Below are positions 42,688-51,721 of a stretch of 64,000 bases of DNA, in pieces. How positions within the stretch are numbered: the first letter of the stretch is position 1; every line of letters begins with the position of its first letter. The stretch spans positions 1 through 64,000 of the forward strand of contig CAWGBJ010000021.1 of assembly GCA_963820795.1 (NCBI GenBank), in the 5' to 3' direction. A program made the translations under genes and the position numbers. The notes beneath the pieces are model-generated. The model searched no databases, was not told the origin of the DNA, and was given only the letters and a program-made list of their open reading frames with translations. Source of the stretch: Roseiarcus sp963820795 (GTDB lineage: Bacteria; Pseudomonadota; Alphaproteobacteria; Rhizobiales; Beijerinckiaceae).

Positions 42688-45198
42688 TTATTCCACCGGA
42701 CAGGGCTTCGCCTGCCAGATTTCGTTCGCGTACTCGTGGATCGTGCGATCGCTCGAGAACTTGCCCGAGGCGGCGATGTTCAGGATGACCTTCTGCGTCC
42801 ATTCGTCGTGATCGCGATAGAGCGCGGTCAGCCGCTCGTCGGCGTGCAGATAGGCCTGCAGGTCGGCGAGATGCATGTAATGGTCGCCCTGAGTCAGAAG
42901 CGCTTCGCGCAGCGGCTCGAAGATGCCCGGCTCGTCGCGGCTGAAGCGGTCGGAAAAGATGAGATCGAGCGCTCTGCGGGTCTCGGGCTCGTTCTGGTAG
43001 TGCCACAACGGGCTGTACCAACCGCGGCTGCCGGCGACCTGCTCGGAGGTGAGCCCGAAGAGGAAGAAATTCACTTCGCCGGCCTGCTCGGCCATTTCGA
43101 TCGTCGCCCCGTCGCGCGTGCCGAGGGTCAGCGCCCCGTTCATCATGAACTTCATGTTGCTGGTGCCGCTCGCTTCGTAGCCCGCGGTCGAGATCTGGTT
43201 CGAGACGTCAGCGGCGGGAATGATCCGCTCGGCGAGCGAGACGTTGTATTCCGGCAGGAACACGATCTTCAGCCTGCCGCGAACCGCCGGGTCGGCGTCG
43301 AGCGTCGCCGCCAGATTGTTGATGAACTTGATGATGACTTTGGCCAGGCGGTACGCCGGGGCCGCCTTGCCGGCGAAGAAAAACACGCGCGGCGTCACCG
43401 GGTCGTTCGGGTTGGCGAGCAGACGATCGTAGAGAACCACGATCCGCAGCGCATTCAGGAGCTGGCGCTTGTATTCGTGAATACGCTTGACCTGGCAATC
43501 GAAGATCGCGTCCGGGTCGACGACGACGCCCGAGCGGGCGTTCAGCCATTCGGCGAACCGCGCCTTGCAGAGCCGCTGCGCCTTGCGCACCTCGGCGCGG
43601 AATGCGCCGTCCGCCGCCAGCGGCCGAAGCTTCTGCAATTCTGCGAGATCGACGATCCAGCCCTCGCCGATCGCGGCCGAAATGGCGGTGGAAAGCGAGG
43701 GATTGGCGAGACGCAGCCAGCGCCTCGGCGTCACGCCGTTCGTCTTGTTGTTGAAGCGCTCGGGGAACGACTCAGCGAGGTCGCTGACCGTCATCGTGCG
43801 CAGGAGATTCGAGTGGATCGCGGCGACGCCGTTGGTGCTGTGCGATCCGACAATGGCGAGGTTGGCCATGCGGACGAATTTTGTCGGGCCTTCCTCGATG
43901 ATGCTGGCGCGCGCCCAGCGGCCGTGATCGCCGGGAAAGCGCGTTCGGAGGTCGTCCTCGAGCCGGCGGTTGATCTCGAGGATGATCTCGAGCAGACGCG
44001 GCGCGATAAGGTGCATCCAGTCGACCGGCCAGCGCTCGAGCGCCTCCGGCAGCAGGGTGTGGTTGGTGTAGGCGAGCGTCCGTTTGGTGAGGTCCCAGGC
44101 CTCGTCCCAGTTCAGGCCCGCGCCGTCGATGAGGAGGCGCATCAGCTCCGGCACGGCCAGGGTCGGATGGGTGTCGTTGAGCTGGATGGCGGCCTTTTCG
44201 GGCAGCGTCCGCCAGTCCGCGTTCGATTGGCGGAACCGGCGCACAATGTCGGCGAGCGAGCAGGAGACGAGGAAATATTCCTGCATCAGCCTCAGCGCCC
44301 GCCCCTGCGGCGTGGTGTCGTCGGGATAGAGAACGCGGGTCAGCGATTCCGCCCCGAGCGATTCAGCCATCGAGGCGATGAAGTCGCCTTCGCTGAACCG
44401 CTGGAAATCGAACGAATGTGCGGCGGCCGCGCCCCAGAGGCGTAGCGTGTTGACCGTCTTGCCGCCGTAGCCGACCACCGGCCGGTCGTAGGGCACGCCG
44501 ACAAGCGTCGATGGATTGTTGGGAACGAGGCGCAGGCTGCCGTCGCGCAATTCCATGGTGCAGCCAAGCTGGACTTCGACGCTCTCGCCCGGACGCGCCA
44601 CCTCCCAGGGGTCGTTGCGCCTCAGCCAGTTGTCGGGCCGCTCCTGCTGCCAGCCATTCTGGAAGCTCTGCTTGAAGATGCCGTGCTCGTAGCGCAAACC
44701 ATAGCCCATCGCCGGGAGCCCGATCGTCGCCATGGAATCGAGGAAGCAGGCGGCGAGCCGGCCGAGGCCGCCGTTGCCGAGGCCCGCGTCGGGCTCGACG
44801 TCGAGAAGCTCCATCCATTGGCGGCCATGCTCGTCGAACGTCTCGCCGACGATCGGATCGAGCATCAGGTTCATGACGGAGTTGGCGAGGGTGCGGCCGA
44901 TCAGGAACTCGATCGAGATGTAATAGACGCGCTTCGGGTTTGCCCGCGCGTAGGCCTCGTCGGTCCTGATCCAGCGGTCTGAGAGAATGTCGCGGACCGC
45001 GCGCGCCATCGCTTCGTAGCGCTCGCGCGCGTCGGACGACGCGGGTTCGACGATGTTGTCGAACTTCAGATGCCGCTCATAGAGCGCGTCCGGCGATCCG
45101 GCAAAGCGGGGCGCGCTGCAGCCGTAGTCGCGCAGCAGCGCCTCGGCGCTGGATGATGCACGGCCCCCTTGCGATCCCAGTTCCTCGACGGCGTCCAT
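42688..45198 (-). CDS. glgP: Glycogen/alpha-glucan phosphorylase
   Basis: A GT35 phosphorylase of 836 aa that releases glucose-1-phosphate from glycogen. It shows KRVYYISIEFLIGRTL, GNGGLGRLAACFLDS and the pyridoxal-phosphate region YEASGTSNMKFMMNGALTLGTRDG with the Schiff-base lysine. I chose the ATG at 45198, which has AGGAGGG right before it, instead of one 18 codons earlier. It lies downstream of xfp in one operon, suggesting glycogen carbon is fed to the phosphoketolase route. Confidence 0.94.
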   Translation of the reverse strand: MDAVEELGSQGGRASSSAEALLRDYGCSAPRFAGSPDALYERHLKFDNIVEPASSDARERYEAMARAVRDILSDRWIRTDEAYARANPKRVYYISIEFLIGRTLANSVMNLMLDPIVGETFDEHGRQWMELLDVEPDAGLGNGGLGRLAACFLDSMATIGLPAMGYGLRYEHGIFKQSFQNGWQQERPDNWLRRNDPWEVARPGESVEVQLGCTMELRDGSLRLVPNNPSTLVGVPYDRPVVGYGGKTVNTLRLWGAAAAHSFDFQRFSEGDFIASMAESLGAESLTRVLYPDDTTPQGRALRLMQEYFLVSCSLADIVRRFRQSNADWRTLPEKAAIQLNDTHPTLAVPELMRLLIDGAGLNWDEAWDLTKRTLAYTNHTLLPEALERWPVDWMHLIAPRLLEIILEINRRLEDDLRTRFPGDHGRWARASIIEEGPTKFVRMANLAIVGSHSTNGVAAIHSNLLRTMTVSDLAESFPERFNNKTNGVTPRRWLRLANPSLSTAISAAIGEGWIVDLAELQKLRPLAADGAFRAEVRKAQRLCKARFAEWLNARSGVVVDPDAIFDCQVKRIHEYKRQLLNALRIVVLYDRLLANPNDPVTPRVFFFAGKAAPAYRLAKVIIKFINNLAATLDADPAVRGRLKIVFLPEYNVSLAERIIPAADVSNQISTAGYEASGTSNMKFMMNGALTLGTRDGATIEMAEQAGEVNFFLFGLTSEQVAGSRGWYSPLWHYQNEPETRRALDLIFSDRFSRDEPGIFEPLREALLTQGDHYMHLADLQAYLHADERLTALYRDHDEWTQKVILNIAASGKFSSDRTIHEYANEIWQAKPCPVE

Positions 45199-45291
45199 GA
45201 TCGCCCTCCTTTCGTTCACCAAACGTTTCTTGCACACCGCTGCGACGCTCATGCGACGCTTCGCCGGACGGGCGAGGAAACCCGCGAAACC

Positions 45292-47742
45292 TTATCCCTC
45301 CGGCTCATCCCCGCCGGTCGAGCTCCTGGCCCGCGCCTTCGTTTGCCCGCCCCAGGTCCAGCTCTTGATCTCCGGCATGTCGTCGCCGTAGCGGCAGATG
45401 TATTCCTTGTGCTCGATCAGCTTGTCGCGCAGCGCCTGCTTGGCGTAGGCCGCTTGCTGCGAGAGGCCGGGCACCCGGTCGATGACGTCGTTGACGAGAT
45501 GGAACCGGTCGAGGTCGTTGAGGACGCACATGTCGAAAGGCGTCGTCGTGGTGCCCTCTTCCTTGTAGCCGCGGACGTGGATGTTGTCGTGGCCGCCGCG
45601 CCGGTAGGTGAGGCGGTGGATCAGCCACGGATAGCCGTGGAAGGCGAAGATGATCGGCTTGTTGGTGGTGAAGAACGCGTCGAAGTCCCGGTCGCTCATG
45701 CCGTGCGGGTGCTCGCTCGGCGGCTGCAGCCGCATGAGATCGACGACATTGATGACGCGGATCTTGAGCTCCGGCACATGCTGGCGCAGGAGGTCGACTG
45801 CGGCGAGCGTCTCCAGCGTCGGAGTATCGCCGCAGCAGGCCATGACGACATCCGGCTCGCCGCCCTTGTCGCTGCTGGCCCATTCCCAGATGCCGAGTCC
45901 GGCCGAGCAGTGTTTGATCGCCTGATCCATGTTGAGCCATTGCGGCGCGACCTGCTTGCCGGCGACGATCACATTGACGTAGTTGCGGCTCCGCAGACAA
46001 TGATCGGTGACCGAAAGCAGGCAGTTGGCGTCCGGCGGCAGATAGACGCGCACGACCTCGGCCTTCTTGTTGATCACGTGGTCGATGAAGCCGGGATCCT
46101 GGTGGGAAAAGCCGTTGTGGTCCTGCCGCCAGACGTGACTCGAGAGCAGATAGTTGAGCGACGCGATCGGCCGCCGCCACTCGATGTCGCGGCACACCTT
46201 GAGCCACTTGGCGTGCTGGTTGAACATGGCGTCGATGATGTGGATGAAGGCCTCGTAGCACGAGAAGAAGCCGTGCCGGCCGGTCAAGAGGTAGCCCTCG
46301 AGCCAACCCTGGCACTGGTGCTCGCTGAGCATCTCCATCACCCGCCCGTCGACGGCGAGATGGTCGTCATAGGGGAACGTCTCGGCGTCCCAGGCGCGGT
46401 TGGTCACCTCGAGCACGTCCTGCCAGCGGTTGGAGTTGTTCTCGTCCGGGCTGAACAGCCGGAAATTGCGCGATTCCATGTTCAGCTTCATGACGTCGCG
46501 CAGAAAAATCCCCATGACCCGCGTCGCCTCGGCGGTCGCGGCGCCGGGCGAAGGAACGTCGACGGCGTATTGCCGGAAATCCGGCATCCGCAGATCGTGC
46601 AGCAAGACGCCGCCGTTGGCATGCGGATTGGCGCTCATGCGCCGCGTGCCGGCCGGCGGAAGCGCGGCCAGTTCCGGCGCCAGGCGGCCGTGCTCGTCGA
46701 AGAGCTTGTCCGGCTGGTAGCTCTTCATCCAGCTCTCGAGGATGCGCACGTGCTCGGGCTTCTCCATGTCGCCCATCGGCACCTGGTGGGCGCGCCAGTA
46801 GCCCTCGACCCGCTTGCCGTCGATCTCCTTAGGGCAGGTCCAGCCTTTCGGGGTGCGGAGCACGATCATCGGCCAGGTCGGCCTATGCGTGACCCCGTGA
46901 CGGCGCGCATCCTCCTGGATCTGGCGGATTTCGCCGAAGACGGTCTCGAGCGTCGCCGCCATCAGTTCGTGCATCGCCGCGGGCTCGTGCCCCTCGACGA
47001 CATAAGGTTTGTACCCGTAGCCGCGCAGGAGCTGGTCGAGCTCCTCGGGCGGGATGCGCGCAAGTACGGTCGGATTGGCGATCTTGTAGCCGTTGAGATG
47101 CAGGATCGGCAGGACGGCGCCGTCCTGCGCCGGATTGAGGAATTTGTTGGAGTGCCAGCTCGTCGCCAGCGGTCCGGTTTCGGCTTCGCCGTCCCCGACC
47201 ACGGCGGCGACGATGAGATCGGGGTTGTCGAACGCGGCGCCATAGGCATGCGAAAGCGCATAGCCGAGTTCGCCGCCCTCATGGATCGAGCCCGGCGTTT
47301 CCGGCGCGACATGGCTCGGAATGCCGCCCGGGAAGGAGAACTGGGTGAAGAGCCGCTTCAGCCCGTCCTCGTCCTGCGAAACGTTGGGGTAGACCTCGCT
47401 GTACGTCCCCTCGAGATAGGCGTTCGCCACCAGCCCCGGGCCGCCGTGGCCGGGCCCGGTGATGTAGATCATGTCGAGATCGAGCTTTTTGATCATCCGG
47501 TTCAGATGGACGTAGATGAAGTTCAAGCCCGGCGTCGTGCCCCAATGGCCGAGGAGGCGCGGCTTGATGTGCTCTTTTTTGAGCGGGACCTTGAGCAGCG
47601 GATTGTCGAAGAGGTAGATCTGCCCGATCGACAGATAGTTCGCCGCACGCCAGTAGGCGTCGATCAGAGCGCTTTCCTGCTCGGACAAGACACTCGCGCC
47701 TGCGCTGGACTTCGAACGCCTGGATTCAGCCGCCGCTGTCAT
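45292..47742 (-). CDS. xfp: Phosphoketolase (Xfp type)
   Basis: The thiamine-diphosphate enzyme (816 aa) splits xylulose-5-P and/or fructose-6-P with phosphate to acetyl-phosphate and a triose- or tetrose-phosphate. Signatures: LGHWGTTPGLNFIYVHLNR, GPGHGGPG, EGGELGYALSHAYGA and the TPP motif GDGEAETGPLATSWHSN, with QDHNGFSHQDPGF in the second half. Its ribosome site GAGGAG lies within the end of the DUF2934 gene five bases upstream. Acetyl-phosphate could feed acetyl-CoA without carbon loss. Confidence 0.95.
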   Translation of the reverse strand: MTAAAESRRSKSSAGASVLSEQESALIDAYWRAANYLSIGQIYLFDNPLLKVPLKKEHIKPRLLGHWGTTPGLNFIYVHLNRMIKKLDLDMIYITGPGHGGPGLVANAYLEGTYSEVYPNVSQDEDGLKRLFTQFSFPGGIPSHVAPETPGSIHEGGELGYALSHAYGAAFDNPDLIVAAVVGDGEAETGPLATSWHSNKFLNPAQDGAVLPILHLNGYKIANPTVLARIPPEELDQLLRGYGYKPYVVEGHEPAAMHELMAATLETVFGEIRQIQEDARRHGVTHRPTWPMIVLRTPKGWTCPKEIDGKRVEGYWRAHQVPMGDMEKPEHVRILESWMKSYQPDKLFDEHGRLAPELAALPPAGTRRMSANPHANGGVLLHDLRMPDFRQYAVDVPSPGAATAEATRVMGIFLRDVMKLNMESRNFRLFSPDENNSNRWQDVLEVTNRAWDAETFPYDDHLAVDGRVMEMLSEHQCQGWLEGYLLTGRHGFFSCYEAFIHIIDAMFNQHAKWLKVCRDIEWRRPIASLNYLLSSHVWRQDHNGFSHQDPGFIDHVINKKAEVVRVYLPPDANCLLSVTDHCLRSRNYVNVIVAGKQVAPQWLNMDQAIKHCSAGLGIWEWASSDKGGEPDVVMACCGDTPTLETLAAVDLLRQHVPELKIRVINVVDLMRLQPPSEHPHGMSDRDFDAFFTTNKPIIFAFHGYPWLIHRLTYRRGGHDNIHVRGYKEEGTTTTPFDMCVLNDLDRFHLVNDVIDRVPGLSQQAAYAKQALRDKLIEHKEYICRYGDDMPEIKSWTWGGQTKARARSSTGGDEPEG

Positions 47743-47747
47743 TTCGA

Positions 47748-47987
47748 TTACTCCTCGGGTTTCAGCTCGCGCTCAAGTTGAGCGAGCTCCTTCTCAGGCT
47801 GAGGCGGCTGTTCCAGTTCCCAGCGCGCGCGCAGCCAGTGGTCCGTCGCCCGTCCCTCGGGCCTGCCCTCCTCGATCCAGATTTCGTGCGCGCGTTCCCG
47901 GATGCGATGCTCGTCCGGCTCGGCCTTGCGCGCCTCGCCCGGCGGATCGTGACCGGCGTGCGGCTCGCTGTGGCCGGCGTGTTCCAT
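47748..47987 (-). CDS. DUF2934-domain protein
   Basis: A small acidic and histidine-rich protein of 79 aa. The DUF2934 core is DEHRIRERAHEIWIEEGRPEGRATDHWLRARWELE, a helical hairpin of unknown role. It is the first gene of the operon with xfp and glgP (5-bp spacing). DUF2934 proteins recur beside glycogen and phosphoketolase genes in alphaproteobacteria, so a small regulatory or scaffold role is conceivable; this is inference. Confidence 0.85.
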   Translation of the reverse strand: MEHAGHSEPHAGHDPPGEARKAEPDEHRIRERAHEIWIEEGRPEGRATDHWLRARWELEQPPQPEKELAQLERELKPEE

Positions 47988-48106
47988 GGACCGTTCCCTC
48001 TGGAGTCGCCTGGAGCCCCGGCAGGAGGCGGCGCATCCGGCGCAAATTTGTGCCTATCTTATGACATCTGAGCGACGCCGCCCAGATCCCGTTACACGGC
48101 AGCCAG

Positions 48107-48287
48107 GGCAATCGGGCGAAGGCGATTTCCTCCCCCCTTGTGGGGGAGGATTAAGGAGGGGGGTCGCGCCAGACCTCGGAAGCTGTTCATCGACGCCCTC
48201 CGCGGAGAGCGCAGCGCGACCCCCCACCCCTGCCAAGGGGGGCGGGAGTGCGCCCAACCGTCAGAGTTTTTGCTTCGCCCGATTGCC
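48107..48287 (+). repeat. MITE-like repeat, copy 2, with perfect 15-bp terminal inverted repeats
   Basis: GGCAATCGGGCGAAG (48107-48121) is exactly repeated inverted as CTTCGCCCGATTGCC (48273-48287). The 181-bp interior contains GGGGGGTCGCGC and its inverse GCGCGACCCCCC. It closely matches 6105-6298 in reverse orientation. No gene inside. Confidence 0.82.
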
Positions 48288-48393
48288 GTTGCGCGGCAGC
48301 CAATCTCCGCTCATGCTGCGGCGATGCCGCGGCGACCGTGGATCCTCATCTCGGGCGGGTCGCGCGAAGCGGCGCAGTGATGGGAGAATGATC

Positions 48394-48798
48394 ATGCTGA
48401 CACGACGCACATTCGGCGTCTGCGCCCTTTGTGCGGCGGCGGGCTTTCTGGCCACCGGGGCCGAGGCCCAGACCGCCGCGACGGCCGGACTGAAGCGCAC
48501 GCTCCTCAAGCAGACCGACGGGCCGACGGAAGGGTATGTCACCGTCGAGATGCGGGTCGATATCGAGCCCGGCGCGGCGGTGGCGCGCCATACCCACCCG
48601 GGCGTCGAATCGGGCTATCTGGTCGAAGGCGGGATCGACCTGGCGATCGACGGCGCCGGAGCCGCGAGCCTGAGGGCGGGGGACGCCTATCAGGTGCCGA
48701 CCGGGGTCCCGCACGCCGGCGTCAATGGATCGGCAAAAACCGTTCTTGTCGCCACCTATGTCGTCGAGAAGGGCAAGCCCCTCGCCTCGCCGGCTTAA
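48394..48798 (+). CDS. Secreted cupin-domain protein
   Basis: The product (134 aa) has a twin-arginine-like N-terminus (MLTRRTFGVCALCAAAGFLA) with cleavage near AEA. The single cupin barrel has the metal ligands PGAAVARHTHPGVESGYLVEGG (HxH, E) and the second motif GVPHAGVNG. GGGAG precedes the chosen ATG by seven bases; another ATG two codons earlier is possible. It is followed after six bases by a methyltransferase gene. Substrate unknown. Confidence 0.85.
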   Translation: MLTRRTFGVCALCAAAGFLATGAEAQTAATAGLKRTLLKQTDGPTEGYVTVEMRVDIEPGAAVARHTHPGVESGYLVEGGIDLAIDGAGAASLRAGDAYQVPTGVPHAGVNGSAKTVLVATYVVEKGKPLASPA

Positions 48799-48804
48799 GC
48801 GCGC

Positions 48805-49668
48805 ATGTCCGACGCCGCCATCCACCCCGACAACGCCGGCCAGGCCGAATATTGGAACGGCGCGGGCGGCGAACGCTGGCGAGACCATCAGGACCGCCAG
48901 GACGAGCTGCTGAGCCCCGTCTCGGAGCGGCTCATCGCCGCGGCGAGGGCGAAGCCTGGCGAGCGGGTCATCGACGTCGGCTGCGGCTGCGGGGCGACCT
49001 CGATCGATTTCGCCAGGCAAGTCGCCCCGGGCGGCGAGGTCGTCGGGATCGACGTCTCGGAGGTGATGCTGGCCAGGGCTCGCGAGCGCGCCGCCGGCCT
49101 GCCCGTGCGCTTCGTCCGCGCCGACGCCACCGTGCATCCGGCGGAGCCGGGCTCGGCCGATCTCGTCGTCTCCCGCTTCGGCGTCATGTTCTTCGCCGAT
49201 CCCACGGCCGCTTTCGCCAATCTGCGGCGCGGCCTTCGCCCCGGCGGACGGATCGCCTTCGCCGCGTGGCGAGAGGCGAAGCTCAACCCGTGGATCGTCG
49301 TGCCGCTGCGCGAGGCCGGCAAGCACGCCCCGCCCCTGCCCGAAGCCGGTCCGAACCACCCAAACCCGTTTGCTTTCGCCGATGCGGAGCGGGTTCGCCG
49401 GATCCTCGTGGAGGCCGGGTTCATCGACGCCGCGCTCGCCCCGCACGAGCTCGACCTCGACATTGCGCTCGGCCGCGGGCTCGACGCGGCGGTCGAAGCC
49501 GTGCTCGCGCTCGGCCCGACCAGCCGGATGCTGGACGGGCAAAGCGATGCGGTCCGCGCCGCCGCGACCCGCGACATCCGCGCCGCCCTCGCCGCCCGGC
49601 TCGACGGCGCGCGGGTGCCGCTCGGCGCATCGATCTGGATCGCCACGGCAACCAATCCCGACGCCTAG
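48805..49668 (+). CDS. Class I SAM-dependent methyltransferase
   Basis: The product is 287 aa. The SAM-binding motif I is VIDVGCGCGATSIDFARQV, the acidic loop GIDVSEVML, and motif IV SADLVVSRFGVMFFADP. It belongs to the UbiE/Methyltransf_25-like group; the substrate is unknown. The TAG stop (49666-49668) is part of the left end of the next repeat-bracketed segment, so the segment was inserted without cutting the coding sequence. Confidence 0.88.
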   Translation: MSDAAIHPDNAGQAEYWNGAGGERWRDHQDRQDELLSPVSERLIAAARAKPGERVIDVGCGCGATSIDFARQVAPGGEVVGIDVSEVMLARARERAAGLPVRFVRADATVHPAEPGSADLVVSRFGVMFFADPTAAFANLRRGLRPGGRIAFAAWREAKLNPWIVVPLREAGKHAPPLPEAGPNHPNPFAFADAERVRRILVEAGFIDAALAPHELDLDIALGRGLDAAVEAVLALGPTSRMLDGQSDAVRAAATRDIRAALAARLDGARVPLGASIWIATATNPDA

Positions 49669-49694
49669 TGGTAAAAATCGAACGCTTGGCGCCC

Positions 49695-49996
49695 GAACCG
49701 GAACGCCGCGAAAGGGGGGGAGAGGGGTCGTTCCCTGCGAGAAGGCGGTTCGAGAGGGGGGGTGCGCACTTCTCCTCGCTGAGATTGTCGGGCTTAATAC
49801 GTTTCCTTACAGTACAAATCTTACTCTCCGGGTAATAATTTGTCTGCATGGACAGTATAGAGCAATAAATTAATCTATATAGATAGCATATATTTCACAT
49901 GATAAATATATTAAATAATAAAAACAGAACAAATACCTTGAAGAATGCGACCTGCCACACCATCTCCGGCGTGCGGGGCTAAGCCGCCAAGCACGG
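49695..49996. other. AT-rich leader of cassette 2
   Basis: After about 80 bp of GC-rich sequence the composition changes abruptly, with a run of about 100 bp of almost only A and T around 49850-49940. No gene is seen. It may contain promoters for the cassette genes. Confidence 0.5.
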
Positions 49997-50290
49997 ATGT
50001 ACCTAATGCCTGTTATCGAGAACAAGAAAATCGCTTTCACTCAAGCCGATCTTGACGCCGTTAAATTGGCTCCAAAGGTGCAGGCGATGTTGGATCATAA
50101 TCGCTCACTGATTGGACCCAATCGCAACTCGCACGCGACCTTCACCGATGGGCGCGTATGCACCCATTGCCATATATGGAAACCGTGGAAAGCCTACTAT
50201 CCCAGCAGTTACAGCGCCTCCGGCTATATGAACCGCTGCATACGATGCAATTCGCGCGATTGCCACTACCGCTATACGGACCGCAAGTAG
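49997..50290 (+). CDS. Small zinc-ribbon protein
   Basis: The product is 97 aa. CTHCHIWKPWKAYYPSSYSA and CIRCNSRDCHYRY give a CXXC...CXXC zinc-binding pair of the type common in phage HNH-associated and DNA-binding small proteins. The catalytic residues of a full HNH nuclease are not present. A start at MPVIENKK (50006) is equally possible. AT-rich context suggests transfer. First gene in cassette 2. Confidence 0.6.
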   Translation: MYLMPVIENKKIAFTQADLDAVKLAPKVQAMLDHNRSLIGPNRNSHATFTDGRVCTHCHIWKPWKAYYPSSYSASGYMNRCIRCNSRDCHYRYTDRK

Positions 50291-50332
50291 CATCTAACGT
50301 CGAACTTGAGCGCGAGGAGAGCGCTTAAACGC

Positions 50333-50629
50333 ATGCAAACATTCTACGATACCGACGGTAAGCGATTGGGTTCCATAGACGAGGCCGTCATCAGGCGTTG
50401 CCCATACAGGCTGTTGAGGTTCGAGCACTACCGGCCCGATGGCACCTGCCGTTGCGACGACCCCGCCTACTCGGAAATGCTCAAGTGGCGCTTCAAGTGG
50501 GAACACGGGCGGTGGCGTTCCGACGGTTATGCGGGGCGGCTTTCATTTGACTGGCCGCATGACGGACAGCGCAGGCGTGATCCTGAAGCAGATTGGATCA
50601 AAAAGGTTGGGTGGTCGTCTCGCAGCTAG
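50333..50629 (+). CDS. Hypothetical protein (98 aa)
   Basis: A short basic and aromatic protein, MQTFYDTDGKRLGSIDEAVI, then RLLRFEHYRPDGTCRCDDPAYSEMLKWRFKWEHGRW. No family recognised. The ATG is weakly supported; a TTG nine codons earlier is also possible. It follows the zinc-ribbon gene at about 40 bp, so the two may be co-transcribed. Confidence 0.4.
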   Translation: MQTFYDTDGKRLGSIDEAVIRRCPYRLLRFEHYRPDGTCRCDDPAYSEMLKWRFKWEHGRWRSDGYAGRLSFDWPHDGQRRRDPEADWIKKVGWSSRS

Positions 50630-51021
50630 GTCATGCCGACGCCGCTATAACGACCGCTGTAGCGTCCCTTCTTCGCAGCGGCGGCCGGCTAGTGCCGGGA
50701 ATCACCATGCTAACCCGAGCGCGCAAGCCGATGATGAGCCGCCTGCGCGGCCGATCCCCCCGGCTGATTGTAGGTCGCGGTCGGTATGCCGGCACGACCC
50801 CCATGGGTCGATTTGACGCGTTCGCCAGGAAGCGGACCTTTCGGACCTGATTTCTGCACCGCGTAACCTCATTGATTCAAATTCCGCAATTGGCCTCGTC
50901 GACCGAACTTTCCCCAATAAATCTCCGCGCTTTGAACGGCTGCGCGTCGCAATTGGTTCGCACATGTAGTACGTGCATGCGGCGTTACATCTGCGGTGAA
51001 CAACTCGTGGAAGGAGTCCCC
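50630..51021. other. Intergenic stretch before the HEPN gene
   Basis: No supported gene. The last 20 bp contain the ribosome site GGAAGGAG of the next gene. A promoter is expected here because the gap to the upstream gene is nearly 400 bp. Confidence 0.4.
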
Positions 51022-51678
51022 ATGGCTGCGTCATCGCTTTTGGCGGAGCGGTTTTCTGACCTCGTCGCGCAACTGGAGGCAGTCGAGGCAACGAAGAAAT
51101 TCGTGGAGGGCCCATTCGCTGGTGACCGGATCGACAGTGAGGCTCTCCTAAATTGGAAAATCAAAGCCCGTAATCTTTTGTCGGCCGCTTGTGGAGGGGA
51201 GTCGGAGCATTACCGCTCATTCGTCAAGGCGGAAGAGCCTTCGATGTACCGAACAAATTTCGTGGAGCTGAAAGACTTGAAAGCCGTGTTTCTCGCGGCG
51301 AAGGAGGATTACGAAGGCGGCTATATTACATCGATTCGACCTCTGATTCAGGCGGAGGTTTTCAGCACCGAGTTGGAACAAGCGCGCGAGCTCCTCGCCA
51401 GCCAATATCTAAGTGCGGCCGCCGTGGTTGCTGGTGTCGTGCTGGAAACCTCCTTGCGTCAGCTATGCGTCGACAAAGGGATTCCCGTGGGTAAGTTGGA
51501 TAAGATGAACGCGGATTTAGCAAAAGCGAGGACATACCACCTGCTTGTACAAAAGCGTATCACTGCAATAGCCGATATAAGAAACAATGCGGCGCACGGC
51601 CATCCTGAGCTCTTCACAGCTGAGGATGTCGACGACTTGATTTCATATATCGAACAATTCCTTACCGACTACCTCTAA
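51022..51678 (+). CDS. HEPN-type (DUF4145-like) protein
   Basis: An all-helical 218-aa protein. The C-terminal part IADIRNNAAHGHPELFTAEDVDDLISYIEQFL contains R187-NNAA-H192, the RX4H motif of HEPN ribonucleases, in the DUF4145-like context. The middle (YLSAAAVVAGVVLETSLRQL) is the long helix typical of the fold. HEPN proteins often cut RNA in defence and toxin systems. GGAAGGAG precedes the ATG. It is followed 43 bp later by the GIY-YIG gene, and I infer that they act together. Confidence 0.75.
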   Translation: MAASSLLAERFSDLVAQLEAVEATKKFVEGPFAGDRIDSEALLNWKIKARNLLSAACGGESEHYRSFVKAEEPSMYRTNFVELKDLKAVFLAAKEDYEGGYITSIRPLIQAEVFSTELEQARELLASQYLSAAAVVAGVVLETSLRQLCVDKGIPVGKLDKMNADLAKARTYHLLVQKRITAIADIRNNAAHGHPELFTAEDVDDLISYIEQFLTDYL

Positions 51679-51721
51679 CGATCAACGCTGACGCCTCCTG
51701 CATACTGACGAAATCGGGACA

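Noticed and set aside
45169..47781. 870-codon open frame opposite the phosphoketolase gene
   Set aside because: Antisense shadow of a long, clearly conserved gene.
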